Origin: Oscillospiraceae bacterium
GTDB lineage: Bacteria > Bacillota > Clostridia > Oscillospirales > Ruminococcaceae
DNA: 32,332 nucleotides
Reading direction: 5' to 3'
Assembly: GCA_020024185.1 (NCBI GenBank)
Contig: JAHHUD010000014.1
Location: forward strand, 1-32,332
The position numbers and the translations under genes were made by a program. Below, one piece after another: positions 1 to 7,358 of this stretch (its first letter is position 1; every line of letters starts with the position of its first letter). The notes beneath the pieces are model-generated. The model was not told where the DNA came from. It searched no databases and saw only the letters and a program-made list of their open reading frames with translations.

Positions 1-1
1 A

Positions 2-103
2 TATGATAACTGGCATCAAATAAAGTGTGATGATGGAGAAAATCCATTATCAATAGAACAAATTTTAGATAAGATTATTTGCAAAGTAAACAATATTTTA
101 TGA
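2..103 (+). CDS. C-terminal end of an upstream gene, possibly dTMP kinase-like
   Basis: An open frame enters from the left edge and ends at TGA 101-103, leaving about 33 residues. It reads YDNWHQIKCDDGENPLSIEQ and then a short hydrophobic helix. A tryptophan followed by an I-x-C strand, an acidic-glycine turn and a final S-I-E-x-I helix resembles the C-terminus of clostridial thymidylate kinase-like P-loop proteins. The piece is too short to be sure. Its stop overlaps the ATG of the next gene (ATGA at 100-103), so the two are probably translationally coupled. No catalytic motif lies inside the window. Confidence 0.4.
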   Translation, partial: YDNWHQIKCDDGENPLSIEQILDKIICKVNNIL

Positions 104-996
104 TGAATTATAAAGAAATAGAAATATCAGACTTTAAGAAAATAGATGATATATTAAAAAAATATAATATAGAAGATTGTGACCACTGTTTTTCTGCAAT
201 ATATATATGGTCTTTTAGACATAGAGTAGAGTTTAGTATTTATGAGAATACTCTGTTTTTAAGGATGAAAGACGAGAATACTTATTGGTATCTTTCTCCA
301 GTTGGAGAAATGACATTTAAAGACGCAATAAAAATTATATTAGAGCAAGGAAAAAGTGATAATTTAAATGTTACAATTTTTGCAATAGATAAAGCTCAAA
401 AAAATGAAATAGAAAAATATTTTGGAGAAACTGTGAGCATAATTTGTGACAGAGATGGTGCAGATTATATTTATAAAACAGAAGATTTGAGTTTTTTACA
501 GGGCAAAAATTATCAAAAAAAGAGAAATCATTGCTCTCGCTTTGAAAGAGAGAATCCAGAATATACATTTAATTTGATTACAAAAGAAAATGTAGAAAGA
601 ATTAAGCAGTTTGAAATAGACTGGTGTAATAAAAATAATTCTGAAAGAAAAGATGATTTAATTTCAGAGCAAAAAGGTATACTCAGTTTGCTTGACAATA
701 TGGATAAAATGGATGTATTTGGTGCATTTATTGAAAATAAAAACGAAATTGTAGCATTTACATTGGCTTGTCCGATAAATGATAGAATGGTTGATATAAT
801 TGTTGAAAAAGCATATCATGATGTAAATGGCGCTTATGCTGTTATTAATCGTGATTTTGCAAAAAACTGTTTGCAAAATTATGAATTTATTAACAGAGAA
901 GATGATTTGGGATATGAAAATCTTAGAAAAGCAAAAATGAGTTATTATCCTTATGAAATAAAAGAGAAATACTTTGCTGAATATGTAGTTCTGTAA
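100..996 (+). CDS. DUF2156 / phosphatidylglycerol lysyltransferase C-terminal domain-like protein
   Basis: A protein of 298 residues whose overall pattern fits the DUF2156 (LPG_synthase_C) family, which has two GNAT-like halves. Typical stretches are the W-Y-L-S-P-V-G block near residue 70, a K-x-x-x-K-R-N-H-x-x-R-F block near 145-155, and the late I-N-R-E-D-D-L-G-Y-E-N-L-R-K-x-K block near 265-280. There is no membrane part, so it is not a complete MprF-type lysyl-phosphatidylglycerol synthase; related solo proteins are common in Clostridia and their substrate is unknown. I chose ATG 100 because it overlaps the upstream stop. ATG 103 directly follows it, and a TTG at 79 is possible but has no ribosome site. 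It leads into a GNAT gene 11 bases downstream. Confidence 0.75.
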   Translation: MMNYKEIEISDFKKIDDILKKYNIEDCDHCFSAIYIWSFRHRVEFSIYENTLFLRMKDENTYWYLSPVGEMTFKDAIKIILEQGKSDNLNVTIFAIDKAQKNEIEKYFGETVSIICDRDGADYIYKTEDLSFLQGKNYQKKRNHCSRFERENPEYTFNLITKENVERIKQFEIDWCNKNNSERKDDLISEQKGILSLLDNMDKMDVFGAFIENKNEIVAFTLACPINDRMVDIIVEKAYHDVNGAYAVINRDFAKNCLQNYEFINREDDLGYENLRKAKMSYYPYEIKEKYFAEYVVL

Positions 997-1007
997 AGGA
1001 GATATAT

Positions 1008-1820
1008 ATGCAAATTTATCATGCAAAAAAAGAAGATATTCCACAAATAAAAAAAATATGGATGGAAATTTTTGAAGATAGTAAAAATTTTACAGACTTT
1101 GCAGTGTCAATATGTCCAGAAGAGGGAATTTACCTTTTAAAAGACGAAGAAAAGATAGTTGCAATGACAATTGCAGGTATAGATGTGGAGGCTTACGGTA
1201 AAAAAGGATTTTATATTTATGGTGTTGGTACTATTCCTGAGTATCGTAAAAAAGGTTGTGCAAAGCATTTGATAAATTATATATGTGACGAAAAATTTAA
1301 GAATGGATACGATTTTTCAATTACACAACCGGCAACAGAAAGTCTTTTTGATTTTTATAAAAGTTTAGGCTTTGATAATACAACATATCTTAGAAAATTT
1401 AGCTATGATATAAAAAGAAGTATTTGGGAGAGTGCAGATTTTGACACTGTAACTTCCGGAAGATTTAATACTGTAAGAAAAAAATTTGCTGAAGATGAAA
1501 TAGTAAGTTTTACTGATAAAGGATATGTAAAATTTACAGAATATGTATACACTGAAGGTGGCTCTACTGCTGAAAATAAAGATGGATATTGTCTTTATTT
1601 TGAAGAAAAAAATAAAATAATCGTCAGAGATATGTTTGCTAAAAATACAAATTCTGCAATAAAACTTTTGCAAGCGATAAGAGAACGTACAGGAAAAGAA
1701 AAAGCAGATATTGAGCTTTCGCAAAACTCAACTCTGTTTTTAGGCGAGGGTAAATTGTATCCACATTGCGTGGTTAAGAATTTAGATAAAGAAGTATATG
1801 CAAATTTAATGTTTGATTAA
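1008..1820 (+). CDS. GNAT family N-acetyltransferase
   Basis: A protein of 270 residues. The N-terminal half is a GNAT acetyl-CoA binding domain: a beta strand ending G-V-G-T-I-P-E-Y is followed by the R-K-K-G-C-A pyrophosphate loop near residues 80-87, then by a helix, and by an F-Y-K-S-L-G-F motif near 120 that closes the fold. The C-terminal 130 residues form a second region that I cannot assign; it may be a degenerate acceptor domain. The start ATG has a good AAAGGAG site at about 997-1003. It lies in a dense run with the DUF2156 gene and mltG. The acceptor substrate cannot be told from sequence. Confidence 0.8.
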   Translation: MQIYHAKKEDIPQIKKIWMEIFEDSKNFTDFAVSICPEEGIYLLKDEEKIVAMTIAGIDVEAYGKKGFYIYGVGTIPEYRKKGCAKHLINYICDEKFKNGYDFSITQPATESLFDFYKSLGFDNTTYLRKFSYDIKRSIWESADFDTVTSGRFNTVRKKFAEDEIVSFTDKGYVKFTEYVYTEGGSTAENKDGYCLYFEEKNKIIVRDMFAKNTNSAIKLLQAIRERTGKEKADIELSQNSTLFLGEGKLYPHCVVKNLDKEVYANLMFD

Positions 1821-1831
1821 GGAGAATGCAA

Positions 1832-2899
1832 ATGAAAAATATTTTAAAAATTTTTTTATTAATTGCGATTATTGCAGTTGCTGGTATAGGATTTGTATTT
1901 TTTGACTACTCATCTGATGTAAAAGGTGGCAAAGGTTCTGGTGAAGAAATTAGTGTTGAAATTGCAAAGGGTTCTGGTGCAAATGCAATTGGTAGAGTTT
2001 TGGCTGAAAAAGGTATTATTAAAAATAATCTATACTTTAAATTATATACAAAACAAAACACAATTCCGGAATTACATTATGGTACATTTACTCTCAGAGA
2101 AAATATGTCTTATGATGAAATTATAAAAGAACTTTCAATAGCAAAAGAAAAAAAACAGGGTATTAAAATCACAATTCCAGAAGGTACAACACTTATAAAA
2201 ATATCAAAACTTGTGGAAGAAGCAGGTTTTGGTCCAGCTCAAGAATTTATTGATGTTGTTGAGAATACTGATTGGACTCAGTTTAAATTTTATACATATG
2301 TAAAAGATAGTGAATTAAAACCATTTAAGATGGAAGGATTTCTTTTTCCGTCTACATATGAGTTTTATCCAGATGCTACAATGCATGATATAGCAGCAAA
2401 AATGCTTGGGCAGTTTGATAGTCTTATAACTGATGAAATGTATCAACAGATGAATGATATGGGGCTTACAATACAAGACTTGGTTACACTTGCTTCCTAC
2501 GTTCAAGAAGAGGCAGGTGACCCTGTTAATCAGCCGGATGTTGCAGCAGTATTTCTTAATAGATTAAAAGAAGGCTCTCCACATCCAAAATTGGAATCTG
2601 ATGTTTCATATTACTATATGAGAGAATTTGTTGAACCATATCTTGGTGTTGGAAGAGATAAAAGCCCAATAGAAATGCAAAAAGCAGTAAATACATACAT
2701 GTGTGAAGGAATTCCTGTTACACCAGTTTCTTCACCTGGTATTGATGCTATTAAAGCTGTACTAAATCCAACAGAAAATAGTCCATACTATTTCTTCCTT
2801 ACAGATTTAACAGGAAAATATTATTACGCTACTACATTTGAAGAACATACAGAAAATATTAAAACAATGGAAGTGGTAAACGCGGGGGTTAAAAAATAA
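1832..2899 (+). CDS. mltG: Endolytic murein transglycosylase MltG (YceG-like)
   Basis: This membrane-anchored lytic transglycosylase cuts nascent glycan strands and is thought to set their length. The protein has 355 residues. An N-terminal membrane segment (about residues 5-25) is followed by a LysM-like region and the YceG catalytic domain. Visible family marks are E-G-F-L-F-P-S-T-Y near 168, L-A-S-Y-V-Q-E-E-A with the probable catalytic glutamate at residue 227 (equivalent to E. coli Glu218), V-F-L-N-R-L, and L-E-S-D-V-S-Y-Y. I chose ATG 1832 because AAGGAGA ends at 1825, directly against the alternative ATG 1826, which leaves the latter no spacing. Its stop overlaps the start of the U32 gene by one base (TAATG). 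The mltG-U32 pairing is also seen in Bacillus (yrrL near yrrN and yrrO). Confidence 0.93.
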   Translation: MKNILKIFLLIAIIAVAGIGFVFFDYSSDVKGGKGSGEEISVEIAKGSGANAIGRVLAEKGIIKNNLYFKLYTKQNTIPELHYGTFTLRENMSYDEIIKELSIAKEKKQGIKITIPEGTTLIKISKLVEEAGFGPAQEFIDVVENTDWTQFKFYTYVKDSELKPFKMEGFLFPSTYEFYPDATMHDIAAKMLGQFDSLITDEMYQQMNDMGLTIQDLVTLASYVQEEAGDPVNQPDVAAVFLNRLKEGSPHPKLESDVSYYYMREFVEPYLGVGRDKSPIEMQKAVNTYMCEGIPVTPVSSPGIDAIKAVLNPTENSPYYFFLTDLTGKYYYATTFEEHTENIKTMEVVNAGVKK

Positions 2900-4119
2900 T
2901 GAATATTCCAGAAATATTATCTCCAGCTGGAGATATGGAAAGACTTAAATTTGCATTTAATTATGGTGCAGATGCAGTCTATCTTGGCGCAGAAGATTTT
3001 GGTATGCGTGCAGCACCGAAAAACTTTTCAATAGAGCAACTTAAACAAGCAGCAGAATATGCAAACAGCCTTGGCAAAAAAGTATATCTTACTCTTAATA
3101 CCGTGCCAACAAATGAAGATGTAAAGAAAATGCCAGAGTTTATACGTAAAGTTGCACAAACAGGGATACATGCTGTTATTGTTGCAGATTTGGGCGTTTT
3201 GGCAATGGTAAAAGAAAATGCACCTGATATGGAAATTCACTTTTCCACACAGGTTGGTATTATGAACTATGTAACAGCAAATGCAGCATATGCCTTGGGG
3301 GCAAAAAGAATTGTTCTTGCAAGAGAAACAAGACTTGAAGATATAATAGAAATAAGAAAAAATACACCAGAAGATTTGGATATAGAAGCATTTGTCCATG
3401 GTGCAATGTGTATGTCATTCTCTGGAAGATGCCTTTTGTCCCAATATCTTAATGGCAGAGATGCAAACCGTGGCGAATGTTCACAACCTTGCCGTTGGCA
3501 ATATCAGCTTGTAGAAAAAAGCAGACCAGACAAAGCTTTTGATATAAATGAAACAGAAGAAGGTACATACATTTTGAATGCTAATGACCTTTGTATGGCT
3601 CCTTATATTGATTTACTTTGCAAAGCGGGTATCACAAGTTTGAAAATTGAAGGACGTGCAAAAAGTTTCTATTATGTTGCGTCTGTAACTGCGGCATACA
3701 GAAAAGCTGTTGATGCTTATATTGAACAGGGAGATAACTTCCTTTGTCCAGTAGAAGTTTTGGATGAACTTACAAAAACAAGTCATAGAAGATACTCAAC
3801 AGGTTTTTATTTTGGCAGAGAAAATGCAACACAAACAACAGATTCTTCAACATATATCAGACAGTGGGATTTGCTTGGTGTTGTTACAAAATATGAAAAT
3901 GGTAGACTCTACTGTTCACAAAGAGGCAAGTTTATTGTTGGGGATTGCATAGAAATTTTGCAACCAGATGGTTCTGTATACAGCTTTACTCCAAATAAGA
4001 TTTATGATGCAGAAAATAATGAAATTGAAAGTACAGCACATTCTATGATGGATTTTTCTATTGAATGTGAAAAAGAAATTGTGCCAATGTCAATTTTGAG
4101 AAAACCAGCAAATAACTAA
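2899..4119 (+). CDS. trhP: U32 family protein, probable tRNA hydroxylation protein TrhP
   Basis: A U32 family protein of 406 residues. The family signature is complete at residues 163-181 (E-A-F-V-H-G-A-M-C, then G-R-C-L-L-S). Four cysteines at 171, 178, 194 and 198 match the cluster that binds iron-sulfur in characterised U32 proteins. The family was named as peptidases, but members such as TrhP and RlhA act in prephenate-dependent RNA hydroxylation. The size and the mltG neighbourhood resemble Bacillus YrrO (TrhP2), so 5-hydroxyuridine formation on tRNA is the likely job; this is inferred from family and context. Only one U32 gene is seen here, whereas Bacillus has two in tandem. Translation is coupled to mltG through TAATG, and a terminator follows. 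Confidence 0.85.
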   Translation: MNIPEILSPAGDMERLKFAFNYGADAVYLGAEDFGMRAAPKNFSIEQLKQAAEYANSLGKKVYLTLNTVPTNEDVKKMPEFIRKVAQTGIHAVIVADLGVLAMVKENAPDMEIHFSTQVGIMNYVTANAAYALGAKRIVLARETRLEDIIEIRKNTPEDLDIEAFVHGAMCMSFSGRCLLSQYLNGRDANRGECSQPCRWQYQLVEKSRPDKAFDINETEEGTYILNANDLCMAPYIDLLCKAGITSLKIEGRAKSFYYVASVTAAYRKAVDAYIEQGDNFLCPVEVLDELTKTSHRRYSTGFYFGRENATQTTDSSTYIRQWDLLGVVTKYENGRLYCSQRGKFIVGDCIEILQPDGSVYSFTPNKIYDAENNEIESTAHSMMDFSIECEKEIVPMSILRKPANN

Positions 4120-4135
4120 TATAAACTGATATAAA

Positions 4136-4175
4136 TATAGAGGATTTGAATAACAACAAATCCTCTATATTTTTT
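4136..4175 (+). terminator. Rho-independent terminator, probably bidirectional
   Basis: A perfect 13-bp stem pairs 4136-4148 with 4157-4169 across an 8-base loop and is followed by six T on the plus strand. It ends the mltG-U32 run. The minus-strand gene that starts at 4599 has its stop inside the right arm, so the same hairpin probably also ends that transcript, although its T-tract on that side is interrupted. Confidence 0.85.
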
Positions 4176-4599
4176 GAGATTTTTCAAAAAAATTATCAGC
4201 TAAAATAAAATTATTATTAATATTTTTATCAGTTTTAATATTGTAAAAATACTCTTTATCTTTTTTTTCAGTATTTAATATAAGAATATTCTTTTCTGGC
4301 ACATATAAGCATATTATAACATCACTTGTATAATGTGGAGACATTGTAAGAAATACTGTTTCACCTAAAAAAGTACTAATAATTAATTTTCTGCACAACA
4401 CATCAAAAAAAACATTTTCTTTATCATTAATGTAAAGTGTATAATTTGATGTAACTCTTTCGATTTTATAAATATAATTATCAATAATATGATAATTGAT
4501 ATATTTTTTTAAATATTTTAAATTTTTTTGCATTAGTATTTTGCCGGCATTAAAATAAGTCTGTTTTAGATATAGTTTGTTATTTATATCTTTTATCAT
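4165..4599 (-). CDS. Orphan hypothetical protein
   Basis: I do not recognise this protein of 144 residues. It is rich in Lys, Asn, Ile and Tyr, has no signal peptide or clear membrane segment, and looks like a mixed alpha/beta protein with a central run of hydrophobic strands (near residues 65-110). The frame is probably real for three reasons: no plus-strand gene competes, the minus strand has an AGGTGA ribosome site five bases before ATG 4599, and a good promoter lies just upstream. GTG 4608 and ATG 4605 are in frame, but they fall inside that ribosome site. It is the only minus-strand gene in the first 27 kb, and its stop codon lies in the terminator shared with the convergent U32 gene. 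Confidence 0.6.
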   Translation of the reverse strand: MIKDINNKLYLKQTYFNAGKILMQKNLKYLKKYINYHIIDNYIYKIERVTSNYTLYINDKENVFFDVLCRKLIISTFLGETVFLTMSPHYTSDVIICLYVPEKNILILNTEKKDKEYFYNIKTDKNINNNFILADNFFEKSQKI

Positions 4600-4615
4600 A
4601 TACATCACCTATACT

Positions 4616-4645
4616 ATTATATTCAAAAACATAATAATTTGTGAA
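4616..4645 (-). promoter_or_regulatory. Sigma-A-type promoter of the orphan gene
   Basis: On the minus strand, TTCACA (4645-4640) is followed after 18 bases by a perfect TATAAT (4621-4616). The start codon lies about 17 bases downstream of the -10 box, giving a very short leader. The -35 box matches five of six consensus bases. Confidence 0.6.
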
Positions 4646-4787
4646 AACAATAGTTAAAACATACAATAGAACTTATTTTTATTATATAAATTTGTATAAA
4701 TGATGAAATTAAGCATTATAATCCACTTTTATTGATGATAGCTATTGTTTTTTTTGTATATTTAAGGTATCATTAATGTTACAAATG

Positions 4788-4815
4788 AACGTTTATAAAA
4801 TTATATACAAACGTT
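4788..4815. promoter_or_regulatory. Inverted repeat upstream of pduL, possible operator
   Basis: AACGTTT at 4788-4794 is mirrored by AAACGTT at 4809-4815 across 14 bases. The centres of the half-sites are 21 bases apart, two turns of the helix, as expected for a dimeric regulator. A weak TTACAA (4779-4784), 16-base spacer, TTATAT (4801-4806) promoter would place the -10 box inside the repeat. The regulator is unknown. Confidence 0.35.
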
Positions 4816-4839
4816 GATAAATTGGAGGATATATATAAA

Positions 4840-5406
4840 ATGGCTAAAATTATGATTGAAACATCCGCAAGACACATTCACTTGTCACAAGAACATTTGG
4901 ACATTCTTTTTGGTGCAGGACATCAACTTACACATAAAAAAGACCTTTCTCAGCCAGGCCAATTCGCATGTGAAGAAAGAGTTACAGTTGTAGGTCCTAA
5001 AAAAGAACTTAAAAACGTTTCTATCCTCGGTCCAGTTAGAAAAAGCACACAGGTTGAATTGTCTTTGACAGATGCTCGTTCTATTGGTATTTCTGCTCCA
5101 GTTAGAGAATCTGGCGATATTGCTGGTTCTGCTGGTTGCAAACTTGTAGGTCCTGCTGGTGAAGTTGAAATTACAGAAGGTGTTATTGCAGCAAAAAGAC
5201 ATATACACATCACACCAGAAGATGCACAAAGCTTTGGTGTAGCTGATAAAGAAATCGTTAAAGTTAAAGTTGATACAGCTGACAGAAGTCTTGTATTTGA
5301 TGATGTTGTTGTTCGTGTAAGCCCATCTTTCGCAACAGCAATGCACATTGACACAGATGAAAACAATGCTTGTGGCGGTGTAAGCGAAGGCGAAATCGTT
5401 AAATAA
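4840..5406 (+). CDS. pduL: Phosphate propanoyltransferase (PduL-type phosphotransacylase)
   Basis: This enzyme moves acyl groups between CoA and phosphate (acetyl or propanoyl phosphate) and is unrelated in fold to Pta. The protein has 188 residues with the two PduL beta-barrel halves. Zinc and active-site histidines are visible in R-H-I-H-L (H12, H14), K-R-H-I-H-I-T (H121, H123) and H-I-D-T-D-E (H169). ATG 4840 follows GGAGGA at 4824-4829; an upstream TTG at 4822 sits in front of that site and is unlikely. The start lacks the 20-residue helix that targets PduL into microcompartments, so this copy is probably cytosolic and serves general acetyl-phosphate and acetate formation. It stands between an inverted repeat and a terminator as a single-gene unit. 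Confidence 0.93.
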   Translation: MAKIMIETSARHIHLSQEHLDILFGAGHQLTHKKDLSQPGQFACEERVTVVGPKKELKNVSILGPVRKSTQVELSLTDARSIGISAPVRESGDIAGSAGCKLVGPAGEVEITEGVIAAKRHIHITPEDAQSFGVADKEIVKVKVDTADRSLVFDDVVVRVSPSFATAMHIDTDENNACGGVSEGEIVK

Positions 5407-5423
5407 TTTTTATATAATTTTCG

Positions 5424-5466
5424 TAAAAAAAAGCTTGTCTATTGATAGACGAGCTTTTTGTTTTTT
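5424..5466 (+). terminator. Rho-independent terminator after pduL
   Basis: An 11-bp stem (5431-5441 with 5446-5456, one G-T pair) has a TTGA loop. It is preceded by an A-run and followed by a T-tract interrupted by one G. Confidence 0.85.
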
Positions 5467-5467
5467 A

Positions 5468-5497
5468 TTGATAAATATATATAGATTATAATATAAT
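5468..5497 (+). promoter_or_regulatory. Sigma-A-type promoter of the iron alcohol dehydrogenase
   Basis: TTGATA (5468-5473) and TATAAT (5492-5497) are separated by 18 bases, just past the pduL terminator. The coding start is about 32 bases downstream. This supports separate transcription from pduL. Confidence 0.55.
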
Positions 5498-5528
5498 GTA
5501 TTTATACAGTTAAAAGGAAAGAAATTAT

Positions 5529-6722
5529 ATGTATAAAATATTATGTAGAACTTATCAGACAGCTATGAAATTTGGTAATTATTTTTTGCCATATCATACA
5601 CCAAAATGTATACAAGGGCCTGCTTGTGTAAATAAAATTGCGATATATGTTAAAAAAGAGAATATATCAAATGTGCTTATTGTTATCGGAAAACATATTT
5701 ACAAGAATGGGCTAGCCGATAATATGATTAGTGAGCTTGAAAGAGAAAATATCATATATACTATATTTAATAATATAGACGCAAATCCTACAAGTGATAA
5801 CGTTGAAGATGGATATTTAGTTTTTAAACAAAATAAGTGTCAAGGTATTATTGCTTTTGGTGGGGGTGGACCTATGGATTGCGCAAAAGCAATCGCAGCA
5901 AAGGTGGTACATCCTAATAAGACTGTAAGTCAACTACAAGGAATATTAAAAGTTCATAAAAAGGTTCCGACTATTTTTGCTGTTCCAACAACATCTGGAA
6001 CTGGCTCTGAAACAACTATTGCTGCCGTTATAACAGATAGCAAAACAAGTCATAAAGCATCAATAAATGATACAGCACTAATACCAAAATATGCCTTTCT
6101 TGACCCATTATTAACAATAGGATTGCCACAAAATATAACAGCCATAACAGGTATGGATGCACTTTGTCATGCTGTTGAGGCATATACAAACAGCACGTAT
6201 TGCACAAAATTTGAAAATGAGCTTGCTAAAAAAGCAGTAAAACTAATATATGATAATCTGTATATAGCATATCTTGATGGGAATAATATTAAGGCAAGGC
6301 AAAATATGCAAAAGGCATCATTTTTTGCAGGAAGAGCTTTTACACGTGGATGTGTTGGATATGTACACGCAATAGGACATACACTTGGAGGATTATATAA
6401 TGTTCCTCATGGGCTGGCAATGGCTGTAATACTTCCGTATGTTTTAAAACAGTACGATTATCATGTTTATGATAAGTTAGCAGATTTAGCTGATATATGT
6501 AAAATACCAGGAATTAACAATCAGGAAAAGGCTATTAAGTTTATAGAATGGATAGAAAATATAAACAAAAAAATGGGCTTGCCATCATCTATGAAAATGA
6601 TAGAAGATAAAGATATCCCGCAGATTATTGATTGGGCAATAAAAGAAGCCAATCCATTATATCCTGTGCCTGTTATATGGAATAAGAAAGATTTTGAAAA
6701 ACTTATCAATTTATTAAGATAA
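5529..6722 (+). CDS. Iron-containing alcohol dehydrogenase
   Basis: This group III (Fe-ADH) NAD(P)-dependent dehydrogenase has 397 residues, close to the usual 380-400. The nucleotide-binding G-G-G-G-P-M-D-C-A-K block lies at 111-120 and the P-T-T-S-G-T-G-S-E block at 153-161. The metal ligands are all present: D210 and H214 in G-M-D-A-L-C-H, H280 in V-H-A-I-G-H, and H294 in N-V-P-H-G. The start follows AAAGGAAAG. Because it lies beside pduL, a part in ethanol or other alcohol formation from acyl-CoA-derived aldehydes is a reasonable guess. Substrates in this family vary widely (butanol, propanediol, lactaldehyde) and cannot be fixed from sequence. No aldehyde dehydrogenase gene is nearby. 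Confidence 0.92.
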   Translation: MYKILCRTYQTAMKFGNYFLPYHTPKCIQGPACVNKIAIYVKKENISNVLIVIGKHIYKNGLADNMISELERENIIYTIFNNIDANPTSDNVEDGYLVFKQNKCQGIIAFGGGGPMDCAKAIAAKVVHPNKTVSQLQGILKVHKKVPTIFAVPTTSGTGSETTIAAVITDSKTSHKASINDTALIPKYAFLDPLLTIGLPQNITAITGMDALCHAVEAYTNSTYCTKFENELAKKAVKLIYDNLYIAYLDGNNIKARQNMQKASFFAGRAFTRGCVGYVHAIGHTLGGLYNVPHGLAMAVILPYVLKQYDYHVYDKLADLADICKIPGINNQEKAIKFIEWIENINKKMGLPSSMKMIEDKDIPQIIDWAIKEANPLYPVPVIWNKKDFEKLINLLR

Positions 6723-6778
6723 ATGTAATCTATATAGTAACTATTGCATATAATAAATTGAGGAGTGTGATTTATTAT

Positions 6779-7042
6779 ATGTACTTTCCAAATTATCCAG
6801 CAGAAGTTCCAAAATATGGGGCTCAAGGACAGATGATAAAGGTTATGCAAGCAACAATGAATGTTGTGTTTTATAAATATCCAGTATATGAAACATTAGA
6901 AGAAGATGGATATTTTGGCAATTGCACAGAAGAAGCTGTGCGCCGCATTCAACAACACGTTGGATTAGAAGAAACGGGTGTTGTTGATATATACACATGG
7001 TCTGCTATTTTTTCTTTGGGAAATATTATTGCAGAACCATAA
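6779..7042 (+). CDS. Small stand-alone peptidoglycan-binding domain protein
   Basis: A protein of 87 residues that is essentially one PG_binding_1 domain. It shows the Y-G-A-Q-G-Q-M-I-K-V-M-Q start, the D-G-Y-F-G-N-C-T-E-E-A-V-R-R-I-Q-Q core and the G-V-V-D-I-Y-T-W-S-A-I end, which is the usual G-x-V-D-x-x-T-W pattern. It has no signal peptide, no membrane segment and no catalytic domain, which is odd for a wall-binding module. ATG 6779 is about 13 bases from GAGGAG, a little far; GTG 6767 is in frame but overlaps that site. It follows the alcohol dehydrogenase by 56 bases and has its own terminator. It could be cytosolic, or sporulation-linked, or bound through a partner. Confidence 0.75.
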   Translation: MYFPNYPAEVPKYGAQGQMIKVMQATMNVVFYKYPVYETLEEDGYFGNCTEEAVRRIQQHVGLEETGVVDIYTWSAIFSLGNIIAEP

Positions 7043-7053
7043 AATACATATTT

Positions 7054-7092
7054 AAAAACTGCCTTTATACTTTAATGGCAGTTTTTAATTTT
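7054..7092 (+). terminator. Rho-independent terminator
   Basis: AAAAACTGCC (7054-7063) pairs perfectly with GGCAGTTTTT (7077-7086) across a 13-base loop, followed by AATTTT. It separates the peptidoglycan-binding gene from the SRP RNA. Confidence 0.8.
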
Positions 7093-7114
7093 CACATAAA
7101 AATAAAATATGTAC

Positions 7115-7143
7115 TTGAATAATTGAAAAAAATATGATAAACT
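7115..7143 (+). promoter_or_regulatory. Probable promoter of the SRP RNA
   Basis: TTGAAT (7115-7120) is followed after 17 bases by TAAACT (7138-7143). A start near 7150 would agree with the predicted 5' end of the RNA. The -10 box is weak, and TATGAT at 7133 is an alternative with poor spacing. Confidence 0.4.
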
Positions 7144-7152
7144 AAGATAGTT

Positions 7153-7333
7153 ACAGGACAGAGCTATTATTTATATTGTTCTATATGCAAGGAGGGCGGA
7201 ATACGATAGTCCGCCATGAACCATGTCAGGTGGGGAACCAAGCAGCATTAAGTGGTACGTCTATGCGATATTTGCGGTTCTCTTTGCATATAAAACAGTA
7301 TAACCGCCAAAGGCGAATAGCCTGTCCTTTTTT
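7153..7333 (+). ncRNA. ffs: Signal recognition particle RNA
   Basis: The hallmark helix 8 of SRP RNA is present: GTCAGG (7225-7230), a TGG stem, a GGAA tetraloop (7234-7237), CCA, and AGCAGC (7241-7246). This is the Ffh-binding site. The ends close by pairing: GGACAG and GCTATT near 7156-7168 pair with AATAGC and CTGTCC at 7316-7327, followed by six T. A second helix pairs TATATGCAA with TTGCATATA. Extra local hairpins lie at GGCGGA/TCCGCC (about 7196-7216) and CGCC/GGCG (about 7302-7315). The length of about 180 nt is between the 4.5S type (about 110) and the Bacillus type with an Alu domain (about 270). The position just before dnaX is the classic Firmicutes order. The exact ends are inferred from pairing. 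Confidence 0.9.
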
Positions 7334-7358
7334 AAAATGATTTTGGGAGGTTTTTATT

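Noticed and set aside
4885..5366. Long open frames on the minus strand opposite pduL
   Set aside because: They are in antisense frames to a clear PduL gene, lack ribosome sites and have biased, non-protein-like composition.
4840..6722. A bacterial microcompartment locus built on pduL
   Set aside because: No shell proteins or diol/ethanolamine enzymes are present, and PduL lacks a targeting extension.
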